A stretch of DNA of 64,000 nt from Obelidium mucronatum (taxonomy: Eukaryota > Chytridiomycota > Chytridiomycetes > Chytridiales > Chytriomycetaceae), in the NCBI GenBank assembly GCA_025765595.1, contig JAIVFH010000035.1:186001-250000 (forward strand). The letters run 5' to 3'. The notes beneath the pieces are model-generated. The model made no database searches and was not told the DNA's origin. It saw only the letters and a list, made by a program, of their open reading frames with translations. A program made the translations under genes and the position numbers. Numbering within the stretch: position 1 is the first letter of the stretch; every line of letters starts with the position of its first letter. Positions 43,961 through 54,399 of this stretch are shown piece by piece.

Positions 43961-45070
43961 TCAAGCATCTGTCTCCATGGGAGCAACATCATCACCACCG
44001 GCTGGGGCAGCTGGAGCAGGAGCCTCAGCATTCAAGATATCCAAATGTCTATTTTTTTTAACAACAACAAGTCAGAGAAAAACGCGTTCAATCACACAGA
44101 GAGACCAAAAAAAAACAAAAACAACACACCTCTGCAACGACTCGCCCTCGAGCACGGTCCAGTTCTCGTCCTTGCCGACATAGCCCACAGAGCAGTTGCT
44201 TGCGCTCAGCTCCTTGTCCTGCTGCAGCGTGTCGCGCAGCGCACGCAGGCCGTGCACAATCAGGTCGTCGAGCGGCGCCAGCGCAAAGGCCTCAAAGTGT
44301 CTCTCGAGATACGTCTTTGCCGACTGCGCGCGCGCGCCGATCGAGATGGCGTAGTAGTCAAAGTAGTTGCCAGACGGCGACACCTCGTACAGGTGCGGGC
44401 CGGCCTCGTCGACGCCGGCAATCAGCAGCCCGACGCCGTACGGACGGCGGCCGTAGCGCTGCGTGTTGACCTGCGCCTTGTCGCCGAGCGCCGCCGCGAT
44501 GCGCTGCACCGGCAGCGGGCGGCCGTACACAAACGCGCTCTTCATCGCCTCGCCGCGCATGAACGTCGACAGCACGCGCGCGTCGCTGGTCAGCCCCGCG
44601 ATGGCGATTCCCATGTGCTTGTCGATGCGGATCAGCTTCTTCTGGAACGAGGCAAGGTCGCCGCTTTGTCGCTGCGGGTGTGTGTGTGTGTGTATGTGTT
44701 TGAGCGCGGTGAAAGCCAGCCAGCGGGCGGCGGAATAAACAAAGATGCGCTCACATTCAACGCTACAAGAACACTGTGCGTGTTGGACCGCAGCCCCACG
44801 GCCGCAGACCCCTGCTTCACCGCTTCCATGGCGTACTCAATCTGATGCAAACGTCCCTGTCGTGCGTGGTCGTGTATTGAATGTTAATATCCTCTTTTGC
44901 GTTAATAGACGGGAAGGGCTTTCAAGTACTTGTGGAGACCACGTCGAAATATCAGAGTCGTAGCTATCCGCAAACACAAGGTGGGGTTGTTAATTGTCAG
45001 TAATTTTGCGAGAATAGTATGCATGCGATGGCGCCGGGTTAAAATGGAGCACGTACGAGTTGCGGTTCAT
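43961..45070 (-). CDS. PRE5: 20S proteasome alpha-type subunit (PSMA1/Pre5 family)
   Basis: Five exons. The first is tiny (MNRNS at 45070) and joins [11 protein letters not shown], then [20 protein letters not shown], the alpha-subunit signature. The main exon (44128-44660) reads [20 protein letters not shown], then [20 protein letters not shown], and [16 protein letters not shown], matching PSMA1. The last exon gives [20 protein letters not shown] and a METDA end. Alpha subunits lack catalytic threonine and form the gate of the 20S core. The second half of the main exon is strongly GC-rich. The gene converges with the F-box gene; stop codons are 70 bp apart. Confidence 0.95.
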
Positions 45071-45248
45071 CTTTGTGGATGTTTTTTTGTTGGAATTCCC
45101 AGCAAGACGACGCGGCCCAACGCAAAATTATCCAAAAACCAAACAATTAAAAAACAACATTATAACTTCTTCCATCAAAACAACAACAGCCCTTTAAATA
45201 ATAAACGGAAGGAAGAAAAGTGTAACATAAACAATAAATAAGCAAAAA

Positions 45249-48200
45249 TCAAGGCCCTTCTAAAAGAACTTGAAGTTCCTTGCAGATCACTCGCAATCGA
45301 CCATATTCACGCTTCACCCCCTTGACAAGTCTCAAAATCCTTTCCTCACTGCATATAACGCAAAATTAGCACAGTGCATTCACGTTTCAAGTTCTAGAGA
45401 AACATACCTGACTTGTCCATTCATAATGTGGACTTCACATCCCAAAACCCCATACGGATAGACAATATCATCAAGTGGAAACGAAAACACCACCGAAAAA
45501 CGTGTTGCAGTCGCATAATTAAAAAATATAGCAGTCGCATGCAGTTCGTTTCCAGAAACTGCAGGTCGAATGTCACATTCTTTGCACGCTTCTTCAATAT
45601 CCCCAAGAAGAACTCTCAGACGGGTGTTATTATGCGAAGCTTGCGCCATAAGCTGATGCATTTAAATTAAAAACAGGCCTTCTTAATTCTTTCGAAATCA
45701 CCTCTGGCAACAAGTCCTCCCCACAGCGAATGCCGTTAAACGCTTGCTATAACCACGAGAAAACGAAAAAAAAAACAAGTCAGTAATGTGCAATACCTAG
45801 AAAGAAATGAAAAACAAAATACCATGGCTTTATCCAAAATCGTGTTACTCTAAAACAAACACATTCAGTTCTGATAAGTCACAAATCACGAAATAAAAAA
45901 AAACAATAGCCTTGTACCTCTGAAATACCCTCACAATACACTTCTGGAACACTCTCGCAGTGCGTGCTTGAAGTCAAATGAATCTTCATCAAACCGCCAC
46001 CCAAAGCCAAGGCGCTGCCCTGTGGAGTCCGAATCGGTCTCCACCGGGTAATAGTATGAAGCAACTCATGGTTGTCTGATAAAAATATCATCCATAAAAT
46101 GCCCATCAAATCAGTAAAAAAAATATTCACCTTGAATACCAACGACATCATCTGGCATCATTTCACACAAACTTTCATATTCAGTATTAAGCGCATTAAT
46201 TTTTTCAACAGCTTCCTTCTTTTTGGATTCCAATGCCATAGTAGCCAAAACAGTTGTTTCATGGGCAGAAATCTTCTCGTTAATCGACAAGGGCAATTGG
46301 AGTAGGGATTCGCTATGAAAAAGAAAATTGTGTCACGGCACAGTGAACAAAAAGATGAAACCTGTACCTCATCAGCTTTTGCTCCTCAAGTGCTTGATCC
46401 ACTTGAGTGACTTCAGAAGAGACATATTCCGCATACCTTAGAAAGATACGAACGTTAGAATATCCTTTCAAAAATAAACGCTCTATACTTACTTTTTCGA
46501 CAAAGAATCCTTGCGCTCTTGTAGACTCTGTACTTCCACTTCAGCAGCATCCACAACAGCAGACAGATTAGCTTGGGCCTCTTGAATACGTCGGAGATCC
46601 TGATAAAATTATATATAAAAAAGTGGGTTTTAATAACTTGCAATCCCAGCAATTAGAAAATCAACCTTCTTCAGACTCTCCGAATTTTGGACAACAGCTT
46701 CATGGAACGGCCCAAGCAGCTTTTCACGCCACCCATACCAACTCTCCTTAGTTTTCAGTCGTGCCACTGATTTAAGAAGTTTGAATTTGACCTGTCACAA
46801 CAATAGAAAATTAAAAACACCACAAACAAAACACACACACAAAAAACTGTATACCAAAAGGTCATCCTGAGTATTCTCACACGCGTCAGCATACATGTAA
46901 AACAAGGAAGGTGTGTTTTTCTCAATATCGGCTTCGAGGTCTCTCATAGATTGACGGCCTTCCTCCACATACTCTGTCAAGACCTTGCATGTCTATAACC
47001 ACAAATAAAAAAAAAAGCATAAGTCAAGTATAAACTTTGGAAATGTCTCTATGTCTCTCTCTGACCTCTTCCAAGTATCTCAATTCCGGCATATACAAAC
47101 ACGCGGCTCTAGAAAAGTCCAAATTGCTAGCAGACCCAACACCAGCAGCATCCAAGTTGAAAGCACTTGTCTCTCGTCGAAGAGTCGTAGACAGTCCATC
47201 AATAAAGTGAAGACCCGTGGCTTGCAGAAAATCATTCAGTGTAATCTTGTCTTCATCCTTTTCCGCTTCAGTCAACCCATCTTTATCTTCCACCACCGCC
47301 GCCACCACAGCAGACACAGACGCTTCTGGATTGTCGAAACTTTCGGGCATTTGCTCATCAACTAATCCCGACCCATTTGTGTGCAAAATAACGGTTTCGT
47401 CGGGTTTTGCTGCAATGGAGGCTTTCAAACTAGCCCTTGTTTTCCCGCCCAATACTCTTGAAAAAATATCACTCGGTTTGTTGAACGTATCGTCCATAAC
47501 CATCATATCAGTGTTGTCTTCCCCATCTTCCTCATCCTCATCATCATCCTCAATAATCGAGTTCTTTTGTTCCACCACGTTTGCTTTAGCACTCTTACTT
47601 TCGCTTTTAATAGCCTTGACGAAATTTAGCAAAAGCGGGGTTTGGACGGAGGAAGTCTTAATGATTGACTTTGGCGTGGCCTTTGGAATTACGGTTGGAG
47701 ACTCCACATTTGATGCCACAGCAGAGAACCGCGGCGTTGGCCCACGTCTCGCAGACGAACGAGTAGAAGAGGAAGGAGTAGAAAAACTTTGGGCCAGAGG
47801 GCTGCTGACGGCTGGGACGAAGCCTTTGGAGACTGAGCTCACTGGAGTTTTCTTGCCAGATCGATTGGACGGTGTCGACGTACGAGAAAGAGACTTTGCA
47901 GAAGGGGAACCCGCATTAGACGGCTGTTTTTTCGAGTATGTCGCTGGGGTCTTTTTTGGAGACGAGGACCTGAGGACTCTGGTGGATGACTCTGGAGTTG
48001 CACTTTTGGCTTTTTCTGCCGCTGGCGGCAGTTTTGGAAATGTGAACGCAGTCAATTCCATTTCTGCCGATTCGCTCGCGAAGGAGTCGTCCAAATCAGA
48101 GTCTAAAAGCGAGTTAAAATCAGAAATGTGAAAACGCTTTGGGGATCAACTAACCTTGTACAAGACTGCTGCCATTCCGTTGAAGTTGTTGACCTGTTCT

Positions 48201-49708
48201 TACAGTTTAGAGAATTGTTTAACGGAAATAATAGCCCCACCTTCCAAAAACGATGAATCATTGGCCAAATCCATAGATTCGTCTGCAAGATCTCTTCCAG
48301 TGGTGTCAAAAAAGGCAGCCACACTGTCTCTGGAACGATAATCCGGCTTTACAGTTGATCCAAATTCTTCCAAATTTACAGTGTCGTCTGCAGCTGGAGA
48401 AGCAACACCATCTTCAATGAGATCATCTTCTCGGGAAGACATTGGAGAGTCCGAGTTGAAAAATGGGGCAACGCTGTCGCGTCTACGATAGTCCTGTTTT
48501 TGAAGCTGCACAGAATTTGCAGGGGAAGGAGCATCCACATTGCCTTGGTTAAAAAACGGAGCGACACTGTCGCGTCTGCGATAGTCCTGAGCCGTGTTTT
48601 CAGCCATCGTTTCCTTACTTTGATTAAAAAATGGAGCAACACTATCGCGCCTGCGGTAGTCTTGCGAGATGTTTGACCCATTTTCAGTTAGTTCAGCCTG
48701 TTGAAAGAACGGAGCAACACTATCACGTCGGCGGTAGTCTTGGGAGAGAGGCAGTTGAGCCGGCGAAACTTCTGCACATTGGTCCATGTCATCTTCTTCT
48801 TCGGCTTCAGGTCCATGAAAGAAGGGTGCAACACTATCGCGCCGGCGATAGTCTTCATTTGTTTTCGTGTGGCCTGCACAAGGCGATGCAGATTCCATTA
48901 CTTGAGAATCATCATCCATATCAACTTCATCCACGTCTTGGTCGTTTCTGAGAAGAGAAACACGCTTGTCCGCGTTATTATTATGTTGTGAAGTGGGAGT
49001 AGCGTTCGGTGATTGGCTTTGAAAAAATGGAGCAACAGAGTCGCGGCGACGCATATTTAGATTGGGCGATTGGTCGCTCTTCATGATTGGAAGTGGCTGC
49101 GTTGGGGACGCGTTTTCCTCATCTTCCGAGTCAACACCGCCTTCAAAGAAAGCAAAAACAGAGTCGCGCCGCGCATTTTCTTCGTGATGATGCGCGGCAT
49201 CTTTGATGGTAACGTCAAAGCTTGTGTCGTGGCTGCGGCGCCACGTTCAGTTCGGAATACCTGTGTTTTCAAAACAAACATGCTTACCTGGGCAAGGTGA
49301 CTGAGACGTCGTCCAGACTCATGTCTTGGGAGTCTTCGTTCCTGTTGTCCAGAGAAAGACGAAGATTGAACGCGTCGCTAGAGCGCAGTGGTTAGGGCTG
49401 AGAGAGCATGCTGGTTGGACGCACCTGTTTTTCCGGACAGACGACAGGTCGGGAATTTCCTTTGTCGACGCGACGTGGCTCGAGCGTTGCGACAGGTCGA
49501 GTCCGGCGATGGGCGAGTACGCGGCGGGCGGCGGGGGCGGCTTCTTGTCGTCCTTCTCGAAGATGCTGCGTTGTTGTCTGGTCAGCACACCCACTCTCTC
49601 TCTCACGACGCCCGCTCACCGCACATGCGCCATCTGCGCAAACGACACGCGGCGTCCGAGGGACTTGCGCGCGTTGGCCGGTCGTGGTTGCGCGGGCGAC
49701 GAATCCAT
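45249..49708 (-). CDS. SPC7: Kinetochore scaffold KNL1/Spc7
   Basis: About fifteen exons. Exon 1 (ATG at 49708) encodes ARKSLGRRVSFAQMAHV, containing the RVSF PP1-docking motif at the position seen in KNL1, continued after intron 1 by RIFEKDDKK. The next exons (49.3-48.2 kb) hold eight RRDSVAPFF-type repeats, then an exact MELT (SAEMELTAFTF, ~48.06 kb). A basic Ser/Thr region with SARRGPTPRF follows. The Spc7 domain begins ITLNDFLQATGLHFIDGLST, then RYLEEVRE and coiled-coil exons (RRIQEAQANLSAVVDAAEVE). The C-terminal RWD-like part is HELLHTITRWRPIRTPQGSA through VSFSFPLDDIVYPYGVLGCE. KNL1 recruits PP1 and, through phosphorylated MELT repeats, Bub3-Bub1, and binds Mis12/Ndc80 partners. One canonical MELT plus a divergent array is unusual. 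Confidence 0.93.
48306..49175 (-). repeat. Coding repeat array, RRDSVAPFF-type (8 copies)
   Basis: Copies lie near 49139-49175 (RRDSVFAFF), 49020-49053, 48820-48853, 48702-48740, 48628-48662, 48545-48589, 48462-48494 and 48306-48342 (DYRSRDSVAAFF). The six central copies share RRRDSVAPFF, five of them as DYRRRDSVAPFF. They are separated by 20-50 variable, acidic residues. Synonymous differences among copies show they are not very recent duplications. The R-R-x-S core is a basophilic kinase consensus. Confidence 0.9.
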
Positions 49709-49763
49709 CGTGTTGTTTCTGCTTTGCTTTGTTTTGCTTTGTTTGTCTTTATTCTGCCAACTG

Positions 49764-50494
49764 TCACTGCAGACGCGAATACACCTGGTACTCGTAAGTG
49801 TACCCGCCCTCCTCCACAACGAGTCCATGGGGCCCGCTGCAACACGCAGACACAACAGCCGGGGGGAGCACCTGCTCAAGCACCGTGGACGCACCCAGGC
49901 GTTGGAATACAAGCTGACCATGGTCATCCCTCACTGTTCCAACATCAGGCATAAACGCGTCGAATTCAATCTTCTTTTCCTCAGGAACTGTTACTTTCGT
50001 CAGAAACACATACCCGCAATCATTGCGGGCCAACGTTTCTGCATACACACTCGCACCACCAATAACGATGATTTCCCCATGGCTGTTTGCAGCTACTAAA
50101 GTCACAGTCTTGGCATGCGCAATTGCGTCGTCCAACGATGAAAACACAAGCGCTTCCGGATTTGACCTTGACGGTGAATAGTTGGTTCAGAAGAGACTGG
50201 AGGAAATAATCCAACCAACCTTCTGAACTCCTCAGAGCGAGAGAGAACCATATTCACTCGACCCGGTAGAGGCCGAAACTTGAGCGGAATAGATTCCCAA
50301 GTGCGTCTGCCCATGATTACCACGTTTTGGGCAGTTTGCCCTTCGCCCACCCCAAGCAAGGTTGTTACTCTCTGGAAGAATAGCATGTCGCCTTTGAGAC
50401 GCCAAGGAAGTCCGCCATTACTGCCAATCCCGTTATTGTGAGCTGCTGCTGCAACAACAAGGTGAATTCGTTTGTCCATTTTATTTTTACTCAT
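49764..50494 (-). CDS. DFR1: Dihydrofolate reductase
   Basis: Two exons, joined at ~50165/50220 so that SRSEEFR continues into [20 protein letters not shown]. Start [20 protein letters not shown] (50494) or the internal ATG at 50479. Motifs: [20 protein letters not shown] with the substrate-pocket residues of eukaryotic [24 protein letters not shown] with the NADPH-binding GRRTWES, and [20 protein letters not shown]. It reduces dihydrofolate to tetrahydrofolate with NADPH, needed for thymidylate and purine synthesis. Length is ~225 residues, typical of fungi. Only 22 bp separate its ATG from the SOG2 stop, and 55 bp separate its stop from the KNL1 start. Confidence 0.95.
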
Positions 50495-50516
50495 TATTAG
50501 TCTATTCGGACCTCGG

Positions 50517-52529
50517 TCAGTTTTGAAGTAAAAGTAAAGCCAGATTTTTAGATGCAATTCCAGTCTTCTTCAACATTTGCTTTGCCTTTGCAATTTCTGG
50601 ACGGGATGGGAACGTTTGAAGAGTTGCGGCTGCTTCTGCCACAATCTAATCACAAAGGCATGAATAAAAAGTGGAAGTAAAATAACAATTCACCTGCACA
50701 AAAGCAACAGTATCCTCGCCAAATGATTGAAATAATGCAAAATCCAAACTGCTCGCTCCATTCAGCCGATTCCTGCACTTGGCAAAACTCGTGAACCCAG
50801 CATCCACCGCCGCAAAAAGGACAACTGTCGCTGGATCCACGTCAACTAATCCCTTCATTTCAATTAACGTTGCTTTCCCAGTTTCAATAATCGCATCGGC
50901 TAATTGACACACTTCTTTTCGCTTCTTGAACCTCCACTCTGTCTCTCCCGAAACATTCGCTGCATTCACAGAAACGTCATTTATCATGCCAATTTCCTTT
51001 TTTTCACCCAACGCCTCTATTGCATCAAACAACTCCATTTGCGCAGAATAAATACCTGTGGCAATACTCCGCAGAATTCGCAAATCAAGCCCATTGCCCC
51101 CATATTGACTCTGTTGGAACACCAATACACCAACTTCAATCGCACGGCGCAATGATTCCACAACATCCACGACTGATTGCTGTATAACTCCAGGGGGTAC
51201 AACAACGGAAGGAATTCCACCACCTTGCTTGCTACTCCGATCAGACAAACGACCACCAACGACACTGCCATTCATTCCATAAACATCATTACTATTATCG
51301 CCATCTGCCGTTGAGTCCCCATCATTTACAGCTTCAGCGAGAACCGCCGGAACATCCCTTTCTAAAACCCACACGAGATGCAATACACGCGTTTCCAAAT
51401 CTTGCACGACTTTAGATAACCCAAAGATATCTGCAAATTCTAGGGACGGCGGTGGTGGTTGTGCTCTATGGAGTTCAGGGAGTAGCCTTGTGAGTTGTGT
51501 GTGGAGTGTGGAGCTGGCTTGTAACAGACATTTAATGCTTATCGACGTGTTTTTGGTAAAACTGGGAGTTTGTAGGTGGGTTTCAATGATTTGTGATAAT
51601 GAGAAACTCGGTGCAGGTAACAGCTGAGGATGGGGTGGAGATTGCTCCACAATCGTCAGTGATACTGATGGTGATTGCCTATATATGGTCCATTTAGAAT
51701 TTTGTAGAGTATTTTGTGACCCAAATTTGGAATCGATGGTACTCAACAAATGGATTGGTGTGACATTCAATTTTAAGAATTCTTTCAAATGTGTGGGAAC
51801 ACCGTCCGATACACTAGCAATTACCTCCGCTGGAGGCCATTGGATAGGGTTTCCATCTGTTTTTTTGTTTTGTTTGTTTTGTGACGTGAGTGAGAAACAA
51901 AAAAAAAAAGCCCCAACTTAATTGCTAACCTAGCTTGAAGACTTCAAGTTGATTCATGTCACCAAAATACTCTGGAATCAGTGTTATTCGATTCTTTGCG
52001 ATAGAGAATACTTTCAGGGTCGATGCCAGAGCACCCAAAGAGTCTGGAAAGTGCGTTCTGAGAGGAATAAGAAAAATTGATCAGTTGCTTTCCCCACCAT
52101 TCCCATACCCACACGCACGCACATTTTGTTCCTTGATAGATCTGGTCAATACAATCAATCCTTTATTAGTATTGCGTTGCCATTTTTCTGTTGGAATATC
52201 CCTTACCCAAAATCTCCAACCTCTGCATATCGCACAAGACCCGGGGAAACTCAGTCAATGCATTCGCCTTGAGGTTCAAGTATCTATTTTTTTTCAAACG
52301 TTTAACAGATCAAAAACACTTTCTTTGCATTCGATAATGCTTCCTAAAACCTGAGACCCGCTAATCGATCTGCCAGACTTGATGGTAAAACTGTCAGTTT
52401 GTTTTCTGCCAGCGACCAAGTGACTACCCGTTCCCAATCAACTCCGGCATCATGAATTCGCAATGATACGGCAGTTAGACCGCGTGAAGACCAGTCCAGC
52501 TGGAGTTGTTCGAACGATGGTGATGTCAT
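50517..52529 (-). CDS. SOG2: SOG2-like leucine-rich RAM-network protein
   Basis: About five exons; start [20 protein letters not shown] at 52529. Short leucine-rich repeats follow over the first exons: [40 protein letters not shown], and [20 protein letters not shown]. The LRR end, [12 protein letters not shown], is a hallmark of Sog2. The large exon holds the SOG2 helical domain ([20 protein letters not shown] through [20 protein letters not shown]) with a Ser/Gly insert. The last exon gives [20 protein letters not shown] and the stop at 50517. Sog2 is part of the RAM pathway (Cbk1-Mob2-Kic1-Hym1-Tao3) that controls polarised growth and cell separation in fungi. Confidence 0.88.
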
Positions 52530-52845
52530 AAGTTTCGGATGACAGTTTATTATAATAAAAAGAATGTATACATGATTTCATTGGTTAATAAACGTCGCAA
52601 GTTTATTTCTTGAGTGAGACGGCGCCTCATACTCAGCTGTTTCCATAGCATCGCGGTTTCCTTTCAAATAAAAACACTTTTACAAATATATGACGTTCCA
52701 GAATACAGAATCACGTAACAATCCTTTCTTTTCCACGAGAGTGCATACCTAGGATTTAAAGTCTTGGGGCAGCAGAGATGCCACTCCATTATCACTGCTC
52801 CCAGTACTACAGGTTTCAAAACAGGAATATCTTAAAAAGGCTTTA
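52530..52845. other. Intergenic spacer between HFI1 and SOG2 with a possible micro-ORF
   Basis: This AT-leaning ~315-bp stretch should hold the HFI1 3' UTR and the SOG2 promoter. On the minus strand, two short segments could be spliced (donor GTATGCAC near 52748, acceptor TTTGAAAG near 52662). They would give a 22-residue cysteine-containing peptide (MEWHLCCPKTLN...). I do not recognise it and it may be chance. Confidence 0.3.
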
Positions 52846-54226
52846 TTACAAGTTCGCCAAGAGCTGTTCAATTGTATCTACAGATCCAGGCGACCGTTTC
52901 AAGAGAATTGGAGTTATATCACTACTCAACATCAAGTCTGAAAGTGAGATCGCCTCTGATTTATGGGGCTGACTTCCCCCGCCATTTTCTCCAGTTTCTG
53001 GTTTATCCATATCATCTGTTGCCCCGGCGTCATAATTACTACCGTTATTTTGGTGATTGTTTTGGGTATTGTTGCTGTTTCCAGTCCCCGTGCCTCCAGG
53101 GGTTGCTGGCATAGACCTGCCACCGGCCATGAGATTATTGCTATTATGAACACTGTGTCCTTCCGCCGCCATTGCTAGCTCACACTGCCTTTGTCGTACG
53201 CGCTCTTGGACAGATGTGATGATATCTTTCAAGTAGCTCTGAAAGAAAAGAAAAAAGGGGGGCAAGTGAGTGGACATGGCGTGATTAAATATCATGCAGT
53301 TTGAATACGCACAGACAATGCTTGTTCAAGAAAGGCGACACATTCCTGGTCGATTTCGACAGAATTCAGGGCAGCTATCACGTGCATTCGCGCTTTCAGG
53401 GCATCGGTTGAGGGAAGCGCTGACGCTTGACGACATGTTTGAAGCATTTGTATACGAGCTTGTATTTCCGGGGTCATTAGAGGATGTGTTGAATTCGTTG
53501 GCAGCAGGGAGGGGTCGTTGAAGATATTATTGCCGCCATTGATCTGGTTGGGGACGGAGTTGTCGGCAGTGACGGGTAGTGCGGCCAGAAAGCGCTCGGG
53601 AACGTGTTGCTTCAGCATCTTTTGGCGGTGGTGGTTTGGCTGTTTCGCAGCCAGCACCTGGACACGCATCTGGTCCTCGAGCGCCTGGACAGTCAGCAGC
53701 GCGTTCAGCCGCCGCGCGATCTTCTTCGCTTTTGCCGCGTGGGCGGCGCCGGGCGCGGCAGCAGCGGCGGCGGCGGGCGGCGCGGCTGTGGCGGCGGCGG
53801 CGGCGCCCGCGCCCGCGCCGGCGTGGGCGTGCAGCGACAGCGTGCGCTTGAGCGATCGCGCGATGAGCAGCGCGTGCGACTGCGGCGATGCCGGCGCGTG
53901 CGCATTCGCGAGCACGGCCAGGACAAGGCTGTTGTGCAGGTCTAGTGGGGGGTGGGCAGAGATGTCAGCGTCAGTCAATGGAGCCAACGAGGACTCCGGC
54001 GCGTTCCGGTCTGTGCCTTACTCTGCTCGTGCGGCGTCGTTAGAATCCCCTTGGATGCTGTCCGCCATTCCGCCGGCGTGGCTGTTCCCATCAGCGCCTT
54101 GGGCAGTAGCGCCCAGTATGCCGCTGCCCGTTCGGCGCCCAGCGCTGTATTAATATCCTTTTTCAGAGTAACGGTATCCAGCCGCGATGGTGTTGCTATT
54201 GGCGGCGGCGTCTTTGTCCGAGTCAT
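52846..54226 (-). CDS. HFI1: SAGA subunit Hfi1/Ada1 (TADA1-like)
   Basis: Three exons. The start MTRTKTPPPIATPSRLDTVT at 54226 is preferred; an upstream in-frame ATG at 54253 is possible. The SAGA-Tad1 domain is split by an intron: KKDINTALGAERAAAYWALL, then TPAEWRTASKGILTTPHEQ, then DLHNSLVLAVLANAHAPASP. After a long Ala-rich, GC-rich stretch comes a histone-fold-like helical region (LMTPEIQARIQMLQTCRQAS and CVAFLEQALS). The last exon continues with SYLKDIITSVQERVRQRQCE and ends in DTIEQLLANL. Hfi1 scaffolds the SAGA co-activator. It is divergent from the RluA-type gene, with repeated heptamers in the spacer. Confidence 0.85.
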
Positions 54227-54290
54227 GTATGTGAGTAAAGTGTGTAGACCCAAAAATGGAAAAGCAGAGAGAAGAAACGAGTAAGTCTTT

Positions 54291-54318
54291 TAACGATTAA
54301 CGATTAACGAGTAACAAT
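54291..54318. repeat. TAACGA(T/G) heptamer repeat in divergent promoter
   Basis: Three exact TAACGA heptamers (54291, 54298, 54305) and a fourth degenerate copy (TAACAAT) stand in tandem between the divergent HFI1 and pseudouridine-synthase genes. The spacing puts them about two-thirds of a helical turn apart. Myb-type proteins bind related TAAC cores; this is only a resemblance. Confidence 0.6.
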
Positions 54319-54335
54319 TCGAACAACGCGACAGC

Positions 54336-54388
54336 CTCTTTTCTTTCTTTCTTTCTTCTTCTTTCTTCTTTCTTCTTTCTTCTTTTCT
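54336..54388 (+). repeat. Pyrimidine (TTTC/TTC) tract in the 5' UTR of the RluA-like gene
   Basis: About 53 bases of pure C/T with TTTC and TTC units end 12 bases before the ATG at 54400. It may be a promoter poly-pyrimidine element or a leader element. Confidence 0.8.
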
Positions 54389-54399
54389 CGCCCAAACAA

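Noticed and set aside
48306..49175. CRISPR-like or minisatellite interpretation of the repeat array
   Set aside because: Repeats are in-frame coding units with synonymous differences and variable spacers inside a eukaryotic kinetochore gene.
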